Shown here: one piece after another, positions 25,094 through 34,160 of the stretch
Layout of the letters: each line of letters begins with the position of its first letter
How positions within the stretch are numbered: the first letter of the stretch is position 1
Assembly (NCBI RefSeq): GCF_003634215.1
Contig: NZ_RBWX01000008.1
Span: 248,001-312,000 of the forward strand
DNA: 64,000 bases
Source of the DNA: Sphingosinicella microcystinivorans
Lineage (GTDB): Bacteria > Pseudomonadota > Alphaproteobacteria > Sphingomonadales > Sphingomonadaceae
Direction: 5' to 3'
Notes under the pieces: model-generated
What the model was told of the DNA's origin: nothing
Database searches by the model: none
The model's input: only the letters and a program-made list of their open reading frames with translations
Position numbers and translations under genes: made by a program

Positions 25094-27403
25094 TTAACCA
25101 TTTGCCTTAACTTTGGCGGGATAGGCGATCATCTCCTTGAGGTCGGAATCCTCCATAGGCCTCGCGATGTGGTAGCCTTGGCCGCGATCGCAGCGAATCT
25201 GCGCGAGCGCGAACAGCTGCTCGGGCGTTTCGATCCCTTCCGCAACCACCTCCAGCCCCAGGATATGCGCAAGCTCTATGGTCGACACCATGACTGCGCG
25301 GTCTGCAGGCCCATCTAGAAGTGCGTTGGTGAAACGGCGATCGATCTTGAGTTCTGTCGCCGGGATTTTGCGCAGATACTCCAGCGTCGACATGCCTGTG
25401 CCATAATCATCAATGGCGATCCCGATGCCGAGCATACGCAGCTCATTGAGGGTCGCAAGCGCTGCTTGCCCCTCGGCGATCGCGGCCGTCTCCGTGATTT
25501 CCAGAACGAGAGCATCCGGAGGGATTTGATAGCGTGCGAGTACGGACCTCACGACATCCACGATCATGCTGGACGAGAGTTCGCTCGGCGATAGGTTGAC
25601 CGACATTCGGAATGCCGGATTGCGACGAAGAACATCGCGCGTCACTGCACCGGCGCGATCGAGAACGAAGGCGGTGACCTTCCCGATTCGGCCGTTGCGC
25701 TCGGCGATCTCCACGAAATCCATCGGACTGATGGGGCCGCGCACAGGATGCGTCCAGCGCACCAGCGCTTCTGCGCCGCTGATCACCGCCGTTCTGAGAT
25801 CGAGCTGCGGCTGATAGGCAACCCAGATGTGACCCGCTTCGAGCGCATCATCGAGTTCACCGAGCAGCGACAGCTTCCATTCCTTGGCCTTCGCCGTCGC
25901 TGGGTCGTGCACCATCCAGCAGACGCCTTCCTCGCTCGCTGCGTGAGCGGCCGCAAGGGCGCTGGCCAGGCGGTGCGACATCGGCAGGGCGGTTTCGCGA
26001 TCAATCCCAAAGGCAACGTCCACATCATAGCTGCGCTCGGCAACCTTGATGGGGCTGCGGAAGATCAGTTGCATAGCCTTGAACTGGTCCACGACTAGTT
26101 CAAGTTCCGCAGCGTTGGTCAGCCAGACGAAATTGCCGTCGTCACCGTGCCAGAGCTGCGCGCCGGTCGTACCGATCGACAGGCGCGCCGCGATGAGCTT
26201 GGTGAGTTCGTGCTCGAAATCAGGGGGCAGCGTACTGACGATATCGGCAAAGCGGCGCACACGCGCGGCGATCAAGAGCTCTGACGAGATGAGATCCTCG
26301 CGGCGAAGCATCGCGTTGACGGTGGGGAGACCCGAAACGGGATGCACGAGACCAAGCTCTCGCCGGCGTTCGAGCACCTGCTGCCATGCAAATACGACGA
26401 GCGAGCCGACAGCCAGAAGCAGTGCGGGTGCCACTTCCACGAACACATGGGCATGTTCAAGGACCAGCGGCAGCACCACAAGCATGGAGAGGCCGGGAAC
26501 ACCGAGCATCCATTTAAGCCGATTGCTGCCGTAGAGCAGCGCCGTGGATACAGCGACAGCCAACATCCAAAGCGGCCACCAGCCAAGCACGGCAGGTCGG
26601 CCCGCCTTCAGCGTTTCCGCCCCAAGAACAGTAACGAAAACGCTCGTCGCGTGCCCCTGCCCGGGCACAGCAAGTCGTGTCGAAAGCGTTTTCGAGTTGA
26701 GCCCCACCACGACCGTACGCCCCTTGACGTCGAGTTCTGATCGCCCGGTGATCACATCGGCCGCACTCGCATAGGGAATCGATGCCAGCGTATAGGAATA
26801 GTCGATAGGGAATTTCTCGCCGAGCCGACCGTCAATTCCGGCGATCGCCGTCTCCATCGACCTGCGCACTCGGTCTCCGATAACCTGCCGATACGCAAGA
26901 TCCGGCACACCGTTCCAGTACCGCAGGAACTTCATCGTCGAGACCACCTCGGCGGTGTCCCCGAGGCTGGACGGTTCAAGGACGCGCGCCTTGCCATCGG
27001 CGGCGTAATCGTTCGTGCTGGCCAGGAACACAGCACCCGGATGCCGATCTATGACCTCTGCAAACGCGCGGTCTCCCTTGGGTTCGAGTGGTGGCAGATA
27101 GAGATCGAAGAATACCCGGTCGGCACCGGACTCAAAAAGCCGATCGGTGAGCGCAGCGAGGCGCGCACGGTTCCAGGGCCAAGGGCCAGTGGTCGCGATC
27201 GCCTCATCGTCAACGCCAACCACGACCACCTCGCCGCTCACCGGCTGGGCGCGGATCTTGTTGCGTAGGGTGAGAAGCGCAAGGTCCACCGGCTCCATGA
27301 ACGCGGCAATCCCCATGAGCCCTGACACGAGCATCAACCACAGCAAAGGCTTGCGCTTTTGCGCAAGCACCGTGAGCGGCTCGAGAGCGCGGGACAAAGG
27401 CAT
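25094..27403 (-). CDS. CHASE2-EAL cyclic-di-GMP phosphodiesterase
   Basis: The membrane protein of about 769 residues has an N-terminal helix, a periplasmic CHASE2 sensor (about 40-260), three more helices (270-340), a degenerate GGDEF-like region lacking the GGDEF motif (350-500) and a C-terminal EAL domain (510-760). EAL residues are intact: EALVRW, NLSPSE, LEITET, IDDYGTG, ELKIDRRF, EGIETPEQ and QGYHIARPM, so c-di-GMP hydrolysis is expected. ATG 27403 is used; GTG 27409 is possible. No partner regulator gene adjoins. Confidence 0.9.
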   Translation of the reverse strand: MPLSRALEPLTVLAQKRKPLLWLMLVSGLMGIAAFMEPVDLALLTLRNKIRAQPVSGEVVVVGVDDEAIATTGPWPWNRARLAALTDRLFESGADRVFFDLYLPPLEPKGDRAFAEVIDRHPGAVFLASTNDYAADGKARVLEPSSLGDTAEVVSTMKFLRYWNGVPDLAYRQVIGDRVRRSMETAIAGIDGRLGEKFPIDYSYTLASIPYASAADVITGRSELDVKGRTVVVGLNSKTLSTRLAVPGQGHATSVFVTVLGAETLKAGRPAVLGWWPLWMLAVAVSTALLYGSNRLKWMLGVPGLSMLVVLPLVLEHAHVFVEVAPALLLAVGSLVVFAWQQVLERRRELGLVHPVSGLPTVNAMLRREDLISSELLIAARVRRFADIVSTLPPDFEHELTKLIAARLSIGTTGAQLWHGDDGNFVWLTNAAELELVVDQFKAMQLIFRSPIKVAERSYDVDVAFGIDRETALPMSHRLASALAAAHAASEEGVCWMVHDPATAKAKEWKLSLLGELDDALEAGHIWVAYQPQLDLRTAVISGAEALVRWTHPVRGPISPMDFVEIAERNGRIGKVTAFVLDRAGAVTRDVLRRNPAFRMSVNLSPSELSSSMIVDVVRSVLARYQIPPDALVLEITETAAIAEGQAALATLNELRMLGIGIAIDDYGTGMSTLEYLRKIPATELKIDRRFTNALLDGPADRAVMVSTIELAHILGLEVVAEGIETPEQLFALAQIRCDRGQGYHIARPMEDSDLKEMIAYPAKVKANG

Positions 27404-27487
27404 GGTCACATGGTTACCGACCGAACCTTAAGAAAAATTATCAGGCGGCCCGCCGAGGCACGAAAAACCCCACAAATCCGCCTTCCA

Positions 27488-28570
27488 CTATGCGGCCGCA
27501 GAAGTCTCCGTCCTTAGCCGCTTCATGGTCGTTTGAAGCGTAAAGTGCAGGCCTTCGGGGCGGTACATCACACCGACGGCTCCACCAAACTGCGGCGCGA
27601 GCGCCCGGTTTAGAAGGCGTGATCCGAAGCCCCGGCGTTTCGGCAAAGCGACGGGAGGGCCATCTACCTCTATCCATTCAAACGCAAATGGATCGTCCGT
27701 ACCAGCTCTGCCTGCTTGCCATCGAATGTCAATTTTCCCGGAGGGCACTGAAAGTGCGCCATATTTTGTGGCGTTTGTCGCAAGTTCATGCACAGCAAGC
27801 GCCATGGATAGCGACTGGTCGGCGGAGAGATAAATCGACGGCCCACTCAGACGGATAGCCTCAGCGTTCCCATGGGGTCGGAGCGCTTGCTCCACGATGT
27901 CCTTGAGCGGCGCATCGCTCCAGCGGGACCGGGTCAATATGTCGTGCGCATGTCCCAGTGCCTGCAAACGTTGTGCAATGAGCTTCCGTGAATCTTCAGG
28001 GGAGGATGTGCGAAACGTCTGATCGATCACGGCAGAAACGACCGCGAACATATTCTTCATGCGATGCGCGAGTTCCTGATTGAGAAGCATGGCGTGGCGC
28101 TGCGCTTCGATCATGGCAGTCGTCTCGATGACCGTATCTATCATGCCGACAACATTGCCCCACTCATCTCGCACCGGGCTGTAGCAGAATGTGAACCACG
28201 CCTGCTCAGGATAGCCGTGGCGGTTTAGCGTGATAGCGAAATCCTCGATGAACGTGGCCTCGCCTTCGAAGGCGCGCTCCACAATTGGTCCGATCTCGCT
28301 CCAGACTTCCGACCAGACCTCGTTGAACGGCCTCCCCAGTGCCGCCGGCTTGCTGCCTAGAATGGGCTCGAAGGCGTCGTTGTAGATACAGATCAGTTCG
28401 GTGCCCCAGACGAGGCACTTTGGAAAACGCGAACTCAGCACCAGAGCAACAGCCGACTTCAGCGTAGGAGACCAGTCCTTCGCAGGCCCGAGAGGTGTTG
28501 TCGACCAATCGAATGCGCGGATAGCGTCGCCCATCTTTCCGCCGCCTTCCAGAAAATGCAGAAGCGGCAT
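27488..28570 (-). CDS. PAS-HWE family sensor histidine kinase
   Basis: The 360-residue soluble protein has an N-terminal PAS domain (about 20-160; WSPTLKSAVALVLSSRFPKC to VIETTAMIEAQ). The HWE kinase core follows: phospho-acceptor ELAHRMKNMFAVV, N-box HELATNATKYGALS, and EWIE with RGFGSRLL. Such kinases often feed the general stress response or light/redox signalling. No response regulator is adjacent, so its partner is elsewhere. The start at 28570 begins MPLLHFLEGGGKMGD. Confidence 0.9.
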   Translation of the reverse strand: MPLLHFLEGGGKMGDAIRAFDWSTTPLGPAKDWSPTLKSAVALVLSSRFPKCLVWGTELICIYNDAFEPILGSKPAALGRPFNEVWSEVWSEIGPIVERAFEGEATFIEDFAITLNRHGYPEQAWFTFCYSPVRDEWGNVVGMIDTVIETTAMIEAQRHAMLLNQELAHRMKNMFAVVSAVIDQTFRTSSPEDSRKLIAQRLQALGHAHDILTRSRWSDAPLKDIVEQALRPHGNAEAIRLSGPSIYLSADQSLSMALAVHELATNATKYGALSVPSGKIDIRWQAGRAGTDDPFAFEWIEVDGPPVALPKRRGFGSRLLNRALAPQFGGAVGVMYRPEGLHFTLQTTMKRLRTETSAAA

Positions 28571-28663
28571 ACGGTGAACTCCGGGCGGCGGAACTGCCGA
28601 GGCCGAAACGCTATAACAGACCCCGATGGTTAACAATCCGTGCTTGCGACGAAACGAAATTCT

Positions 28664-31036
28664 CTATTCGCGCAGCTCTCCACCGACGGCACGCGCCGCC
28701 TCGACGATCTTTCCGGCAATCGCGGAGAGTTCCTCTTCGGTGAAGCTGCGCTCGTCGGGCTGTAGCGTCGCGCGTATAGCAAGCGAGCGCTTGCCCGGCT
28801 CGATGCCCGCGCCCTCGAACAGGTCGAAGAGGCGAACCGCCGTTATGCGCTTCGGCTCAGCTTTCTGCACCGCGCGGAGCAGCGTGTCCGCCGCCAGCGC
28901 CTTGTCCGCAACGAAGGCGAAATCGCGCGTCACCGCCTGTAGCGCCGGAGGCGAATAGACGGCCCGACCGCGCTTGCCGCGGGGCGCGGGAATCGCGTCG
29001 AGGAAAATCTCTGCGACCGCGACCCGACCCTGAAGATCGAATGCGCGCGCGAGGCGGGGGTGAAGCTCGCCGAACTCGGCGAGGATCGTCTTGGGGCCCA
29101 GGCCGAGCTTTGCCGAACGGCCTGGATGATACCATGCGCTCGCACCCGTGAAAGCCTGCGCCCGCTCCACGGGCGCACCGGCAGCCGCGAGCAACGCCAG
29201 AACTTCGGCCTTCGCGTCGAACACATCGAAGCCCTTGGCCGCGCCGTCGCGCCAGTCCTTTTCCTGACGCGCTCCGGCAAGAACGAGGCCTAGCGTCAGC
29301 CGCTCGCCCTCGCCGAGATAGCGGCGTCCGAGTTCGAACAGGCGGATCGAGGCTGCACCGCGGTCGCTGTTGCGCCGCGCTGCAGCAACGAGGCCAGGGA
29401 GGAGCGACGGGCGCATGACGGCGAGGTCGGCGGAGATCGGGTTTTCGAGCACGAACACCCCGCCTCCGAAGCTCTCGGCATCCTGCGGCGCGATGAAGCT
29501 CCATGTGACGGCCTCATCCAGACCGCGTGCGGCGGCGGCGCGGCGCAGGGTGCGTTCGGTGAGTTGGGCGGGCGTGGCGGTGGGCTTCGCGACTCCCTCG
29601 GCGCGGGCGAGCGGGGTGGAGGGGATCGCGTCGAAGCCGGAGATGCGGACGACCTCCTCGACGATGTCGGCAGCACCATCGACATCGCGGCGCCACGACG
29701 GGGCGGTGATGCACCACGTGTCGCCCGTCTCGACCATGAAGCCGAGTGCGGCGAGTATTTCGGCCTGCTCCGCCGGATCGACGGTGACGCCGGTGAGACG
29801 CTTGGTGAGGTCGGGCGTGTAGTTGACCTGCGGGGCGATCACGGGGGGCTGGCCGGCGCGGAGTTCGCGGCTGGGATCGCCGCCGCACAGGTCGAGGACC
29901 AGGCGGGTGGCGAGCTGGAGGCCGCCTTCCAGGAAGGCAGGGTCGACACCGCGTTCGAAGCGGGTCCGGGCGTCGGAGGTGAGGCCGAGGGCACGACCCG
30001 TACGACCGATACGCTGCGGGTCGAAGTATGCGCACTCGATGAGAATATCGGTCGTCTCGGTCTCGACGCCCGAATGCTCGCCGCCCATGATACCGGCGAT
30101 GTCGTGGACCTCGCGCGCGTCGGCGATGACGGTCATCTCCGGTGTAAGCGCGTAGGTCTTGCCGTTGAGCGCCACGACGCTCTCGCCCTCCGCCGCGCGG
30201 CGGGCGACGACGGCGCCGGAGAGCTTCGCAAGGTCGTAGACGTGCAAGGGGCGACCGCGATCGAAGGTGATGAAGTTCGTGATGTCGACGAGCGCGGAGA
30301 TCGGGCGCAGGCCGATCGCGGTGAGGCGGCGTTGGAGCCACGCCGGCGACGGACCGTTCTTTACCCCGCGCACGACGCGACCGAAGAAGGCCGGGCAGCC
30401 TTCGGGATCGTCTGTGCGGATCTCGACCGGGCAATCGTAGCCGCCGTCGACGCTTTCGACCGTGCCGGGCTTCAAGGTGCCGAGGCCGAGCGCAGCGAGA
30501 TCACGCGCGATGCCGCGCACGCCCATGCAATCCTGGCGGTTCGGTGTCACCGCAACCTCGATGACGGGATCGTCGAGACCGAGCACTTCCGCGAACGGCG
30601 TGCCAACGGCGGGTTCGCCGGCAAGATCGATGATGCCGGTGTGCGCGTCGGACAGCTCAAGCTCGCGCTCCGAACACATCATACCGTGCGATTCGACGCC
30701 GCGGATCGCCGCGACTTTCAAGGTCACGTCGATGCCGGGGACATAGGTGCCGGGGGCGGCGAACACGCCGTAAAGGCCTGCGCGCGCATTGGGGGCGCCG
30801 CAGACAACCTGCAGGGGCTCGCCGGTGCCGGTATCCACCTTCAAGACCTGGAGCTTGTCCGCCTGCGGATGCGGCGCAGCCTCCAGAATCTTCGCGACGC
30901 GGAACGGCGCGAGACGATCGGCGGGGTTATCGACGCCCTCGACCTCAAGCCCGACACGGGTGAGGCCAAGCACGATCTCTTCAAGCGAAGCGGCGGTGTC
31001 GAGGTGGTCCTTCAGCCACGAAAGCGTGAACTTCAT
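28664..31036 (-). CDS. pheT: Phenylalanine-tRNA ligase beta subunit
   Basis: The 790-residue protein has the bacterial PheT order: N-terminal tRNA-binding OB fold ([21 protein letters not shown] shortened, about 40-150), B3/B4 and B5 domains, the catalytic-like core, and the C-terminal FDX-ACB anticodon-binding domain ([17 protein letters not shown] onward). Forms the alpha2-beta2 enzyme with PheS. It overlaps pheS by 4 nt. Confidence 0.97.
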   Translation of the reverse strand: MKFTLSWLKDHLDTAASLEEIVLGLTRVGLEVEGVDNPADRLAPFRVAKILEAAPHPQADKLQVLKVDTGTGEPLQVVCGAPNARAGLYGVFAAPGTYVPGIDVTLKVAAIRGVESHGMMCSERELELSDAHTGIIDLAGEPAVGTPFAEVLGLDDPVIEVAVTPNRQDCMGVRGIARDLAALGLGTLKPGTVESVDGGYDCPVEIRTDDPEGCPAFFGRVVRGVKNGPSPAWLQRRLTAIGLRPISALVDITNFITFDRGRPLHVYDLAKLSGAVVARRAAEGESVVALNGKTYALTPEMTVIADAREVHDIAGIMGGEHSGVETETTDILIECAYFDPQRIGRTGRALGLTSDARTRFERGVDPAFLEGGLQLATRLVLDLCGGDPSRELRAGQPPVIAPQVNYTPDLTKRLTGVTVDPAEQAEILAALGFMVETGDTWCITAPSWRRDVDGAADIVEEVVRISGFDAIPSTPLARAEGVAKPTATPAQLTERTLRRAAAARGLDEAVTWSFIAPQDAESFGGGVFVLENPISADLAVMRPSLLPGLVAAARRNSDRGAASIRLFELGRRYLGEGERLTLGLVLAGARQEKDWRDGAAKGFDVFDAKAEVLALLAAAGAPVERAQAFTGASAWYHPGRSAKLGLGPKTILAEFGELHPRLARAFDLQGRVAVAEIFLDAIPAPRGKRGRAVYSPPALQAVTRDFAFVADKALAADTLLRAVQKAEPKRITAVRLFDLFEGAGIEPGKRSLAIRATLQPDERSFTEEELSAIAGKIVEAARAVGGELRE

Positions 31037-32115
31037 GCGCCGACTCCTCCCGAAAGCGTGGGTACGGCGAGTGGCGAGAAGCCGTAGTGCTTCAGCCAGC
31101 GCACATCGCCGTCAAAGAAGGCGCGAAGGTCGGTCATGCCGTATTTGAGCATCGCCAGGCGATCGATGCCGACACCGAAGGCGAAGCCCTGCCACTCTTC
31201 GGGGTCGAGCCCGCAGGCGGAGATGACGCGCGGATGCACCATGCCCGAGCCGAGAATTTCAAGCCACGAGGACTCGCCACCGATCTTGAGCGTGCCGCCC
31301 TCCCACGAACAGCCGACATCGACCTCGGCCGAGGGTTCGGTGAAGGGGAAGTAGCTGGGGCGGAAACGCAGCGTCACGTCATCGACCTCGAAGAAGGCCT
31401 TGATGAATGTTTCCAACGTCCACTTGAGGTGCCCCATGTGGATGCCCCGATCGATGACGAGGCCTTCGACCTGGTGGAACATCGGCGTGTGTGTCGCATC
31501 CGAATCCGAACGATAGACACGGCCCGGTGCGATGATCCGGATGGGCGGCTCCTGGCTCATCATCGTACGGATTTGCACGGGCGAGGTGTGCGTGCGCAGC
31601 AGAAAGCGGCGGCCTTCCTTCGCGAGTTGCTCCGGGAAATAGAAGGTGTCGTGCATAGCCCGCGCCGGGTGCGATTCCGGGATGTTGAGCGCGGTGAAAT
31701 TGTGCCAGTCGTCCTCGATCTCCGGGCCAGTCGCTACGGCGAAGCCGAGGTCGGCGAAGATTTCGGCAAGCTCGTCCATCACCTGCGACACCGGGTGGAC
31801 GGTGCCGAGCCGGGCGGGCTCAACCGGAAGCGTAACATCCACGGCTTCAGCCGCGAGCTTCGCGTCGAGTTCGGCCGCTTCAAGGGAATCCTTGCGCGCT
31901 GACAGCGCAGCCGACACCGCTTCACGTAGCACGTTGAGCGCCGCACCCGCGACTTTGCGCGCCTCGGGGTCCATCTGGCCGAGCGCCTTCAGCTTCTGCG
32001 TGATCGCGCCGGACTTGCCGAGCGCAGCGACGCGCAGCGCCTCTACAGCGGCGGCATCAGACGCGGCGGCGATTTTGGCGAGCCACTCGCTCTGCTCAGC
32101 GGAAAGGTCGGACAT
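31033..32115 (-). CDS. pheS: Phenylalanine-tRNA ligase alpha subunit
   Basis: The 360-residue class II synthetase has an N-terminal coiled coil (1-95) and class II motifs: [19 protein letters not shown], motif 2 ([14 protein letters not shown] then [10 protein letters not shown]), and motif 3 at the C terminus ([14 protein letters not shown]). The Phe-specific F258/A-type pocket segment is present in [17 protein letters not shown]. Lies downstream of rplT across a strong hairpin that may attenuate it. Confidence 0.97.
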   Translation of the reverse strand: MSDLSAEQSEWLAKIAAASDAAAVEALRVAALGKSGAITQKLKALGQMDPEARKVAGAALNVLREAVSAALSARKDSLEAAELDAKLAAEAVDVTLPVEPARLGTVHPVSQVMDELAEIFADLGFAVATGPEIEDDWHNFTALNIPESHPARAMHDTFYFPEQLAKEGRRFLLRTHTSPVQIRTMMSQEPPIRIIAPGRVYRSDSDATHTPMFHQVEGLVIDRGIHMGHLKWTLETFIKAFFEVDDVTLRFRPSYFPFTEPSAEVDVGCSWEGGTLKIGGESSWLEILGSGMVHPRVISACGLDPEEWQGFAFGVGIDRLAMLKYGMTDLRAFFDGDVRWLKHYGFSPLAVPTLSGGVGA

Positions 32116-32142
32116 CGTTGAACCCCGGTTCCATGAAAGAAA

Positions 32143-32178
32143 AAGGCGCGGCCGCTGCCGTGAGCAGCGCCGCGCCTT
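32143..32178 (-). terminator. Terminator or attenuator between rplT and pheS
   Basis: On the minus strand AAGGCGCGGCGCTGC pairs with its complement (one bulged G) around a five-base loop, and a TTTTTCTTT run follows. The pheS start lies about 25 nt beyond the T run. It is a strong intrinsic terminator; since pheST have no other evident promoter in the short gap, conditional readthrough is plausible. Confidence 0.8.
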
Positions 32179-32201
32179 ACCATTGCTTTGGTTCGCGTTT
32201 G

Positions 32202-32567
32202 TTACGCGGCCTTCGCGAGCGCAGCTTCTGCCTGCTTGACGATGACCTTAAACGCTTCGCCCTCGTGGACGGCGAGATCGGCGAGCACCTTGCGGTCCAG
32301 CTCGACACCGGCCAGCTTCAGGCCGTGCATGAACCGGCCATACGTGAGGCCTTCTTCGCGGACAGCGGCGTTGATACGCTGAATCCAGAGTGCGCGGAAA
32401 TTCCGCTTCTTAACCTTCCGGTCGCGATAAGCGTACTGACCGGCCTTTTCGACAGCCTGACGCGCGATGCGGATCGTGTTCTTCCGGCGGCCATAATAGC
32501 CCTTGGCTGCCTTCAGAAGCTTCTTGTGCTTGGCGTGCGTGGTTACGCCGCGTTTGACACGTGCCAT
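32202..32567 (-). CDS. rplT: 50S ribosomal protein L20
   Basis: The 121-residue protein matches L20 throughout: [38 protein letters not shown] and the [19 protein letters not shown] region. Binds 23S rRNA early in 50S assembly, and in many bacteria represses its own rpmI-rplT message. Follows rpmI by 11 bp. Confidence 0.98.
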   Translation of the reverse strand: MARVKRGVTTHAKHKKLLKAAKGYYGRRKNTIRIARQAVEKAGQYAYRDRKVKKRNFRALWIQRINAAVREEGLTYGRFMHGLKLAGVELDRKVLADLAVHEGEAFKVIVKQAEAALAKAA

Positions 32568-32578
32568 GGACTATCCTC

Positions 32579-32785
32579 CTACTTCAGGCCGTAAGGCGCC
32601 CACTGCTTCAAGACCTTCTTGGTCTCGCAGTCGGCCAGCACGTCGGTGCCGCGGTTTTGGCGGATGTACTTGGAATTGTGGCTGATAAGCCGGTGGCGCT
32701 TGCCAGCGACGCCGTGCTTGAGCTTGCCAGTCGCGGTGATTTTCAACCGCTTCTTGACGCCGCTCTTCGTCTTGAGCTTGGGCAT
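32579..32785 (-). CDS. rpmI: 50S ribosomal protein L35
   Basis: The 68-residue basic protein is L35 ([20 protein letters not shown], then [10 protein letters not shown]). First gene of rpmI-rplT. infC, which often precedes rpmI in other bacteria, is not adjacent here. Confidence 0.98.
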   Translation of the reverse strand: MPKLKTKSGVKKRLKITATGKLKHGVAGKRHRLISHNSKYIRQNRGTDVLADCETKKVLKQWAPYGLK

Positions 32786-32861
32786 TTCCGTCTCCTTGAA
32801 ACGCTATAAGACCGCCTCGGCAGCCCACACTGGCCGGGCGGTCACGTTTTTCGAAGGGCGC

Positions 32862-32890
32862 GCTATAGCGGGGCGGGGCGTGGAGAGCAA
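32862..32890 (-). promoter_or_regulatory. Putative rpmI-rplT promoter
   Basis: On the minus strand TTGCTC is followed after exactly 17 bp by TATAGC. The start would be near 32855, about 70 nt before the rpmI ATG. The same TTGC-17-TA layout is seen upstream of both tRNA genes in this window. Confidence 0.55.
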
Positions 32891-32951
32891 GTGCAACAAC
32901 ACACATGCATGGCGCTGTACTGGCTTCACCAGTCGTTCTAGACACTGCATC

Positions 32952-33575
32952 ATGACCATCACACAATCCCTGATCGCCTTCACCGCCGCCGCGACCGTGC
33001 TGACGCTGACACCCGGCGTCGATACGGCGATGGTGCTGCGGAACGCTGCCACCGGCCCGCGCAGCGCGGTTTTCGCGGCGATCGGCATCGGGCTTGGCTG
33101 CCTGATCTGGGGCGGTGCCGTCTCGCTGGGGCTCGGGGCGCTGCTCGCGGCCTCGGAAACGGCCTTCACGATCGTGAAATGGGCGGGCGCGGCCTATCTT
33201 CTTTATTTGGGCGTCGGCCTGCTCCTGAGGCCGCGTGCCGCGCTTGCCGTGGGCAATGCGACGACGGGAGGCAGCGCGCGCGAGGCCTTCACTGGGGGCC
33301 TCGTGACCAACCTGCTCAACCCGAAGGTCGGCGTGTTCTACATCACGTTCCTGCCGCAGTTCATCCCCACCGGGGTCGATCCGGCCGGGTTTTCCTTCGT
33401 TCTTGCGGGGGTGCATGTCGTGCTCGGCATGTTGTGGTTCGCCGTGCTGATCGCCGCGACCATCCCGCTCGGACGATTCCTTGCGCGGCCACGCGTCGTG
33501 AAGACGATGGACCGGCTGACCGGCGGCGTCTTCATTGCGTTCGGCCTGAAACTCGCACTTTCCCGGCAGGGCTGA
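32952..33575 (+). CDS. LysE/RhtB family exporter
   Basis: The 207-residue membrane protein has the LysE family N terminus (LTLTPGVDTAMVLRNAATGPRSAVFAA in part) and about six hydrophobic segments. The GGLVTNLLNPKVGVFYITFLPQF motif is typical of RhtB-type amino-acid exporters. Substrate unknown. No clear ribosome site upstream of the ATG; possibly a leader-poor message. Confidence 0.9.
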   Translation: MTITQSLIAFTAAATVLTLTPGVDTAMVLRNAATGPRSAVFAAIGIGLGCLIWGGAVSLGLGALLAASETAFTIVKWAGAAYLLYLGVGLLLRPRAALAVGNATTGGSAREAFTGGLVTNLLNPKVGVFYITFLPQFIPTGVDPAGFSFVLAGVHVVLGMLWFAVLIAATIPLGRFLARPRVVKTMDRLTGGVFIAFGLKLALSRQG

Positions 33576-33582
33576 GGCTGAA

Positions 33583-34140
33583 CTAGCCGAAAAGCCCCGG
33601 CTGGACCGCAGCGACGGGCGCACGCTCGTGTGCGAGCAGCCAGCGCTTGCGTTCGATACCGCCGCCAAAGCCGGTGAGCGAACCGTCCGCGCCGATCACG
33701 CGGTGGCAGGGCACGATGATGGCCACGGGATTCGCACCGTTCGCCGCGCCCACGGCGCGGACAGCGGCGGGGCGGCCGATGATGGCCGCCTGCTCCGCAT
33801 AGGACCGCGTCTCGCCGGGCGGGATGCGCCGTAGCGCCGCCCACGCCTCTTTCTGGAACGCAGTGCCGCCGGGATCGACCTCGATCGCCGCCGTCGCGGC
33901 GAAATCGCCTTCAAAATAAGCTACGAGCGCACGGGAAACATTAGCGGGCGCCGCTTCCTGCATTTCGAGCGCAGTATCCGGCCCTTGGTACCGCGCGAGA
34001 AGCGTATGGAATCGGTCGTCCTTGTCGGCCCATTCGAGCGCCCGCACGCGGCCGTCCACACCCCAGACACAGAGCATGTCGCCGGTGGGCGTACCGATTC
34101 GCGCGGCGGCGAGCGTGTGTTTGGGGGAACGCTGAAGCAT
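33583..34140 (-). CDS. ogt: Methylated-DNA-protein-cysteine methyltransferase
   Basis: The 185-residue protein has the alkyl-acceptor active site [18 protein letters not shown], the DNA-binding helix ([20 protein letters not shown]) and the FQKEAW segment. Removes O6-alkyl groups from guanine in DNA in a suicidal reaction. No Ada-type N-terminal zinc domain. Divergent from the AsmA gene with only 20 bp between them. Confidence 0.93.
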   Translation of the reverse strand: MLQRSPKHTLAAARIGTPTGDMLCVWGVDGRVRALEWADKDDRFHTLLARYQGPDTALEMQEAAPANVSRALVAYFEGDFAATAAIEVDPGGTAFQKEAWAALRRIPPGETRSYAEQAAIIGRPAAVRAVGAANGANPVAIIVPCHRVIGADGSLTGFGGGIERKRWLLAHERAPVAAVQPGLFG

Positions 34141-34160
34141 CTCTGCACGTTAATCCCCAC

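Noticed and set aside
29564-31087. A 507-codon open frame opposite pheT
   Set aside because: Shadow frame of pheT with compositionally biased translation and no ribosome site.
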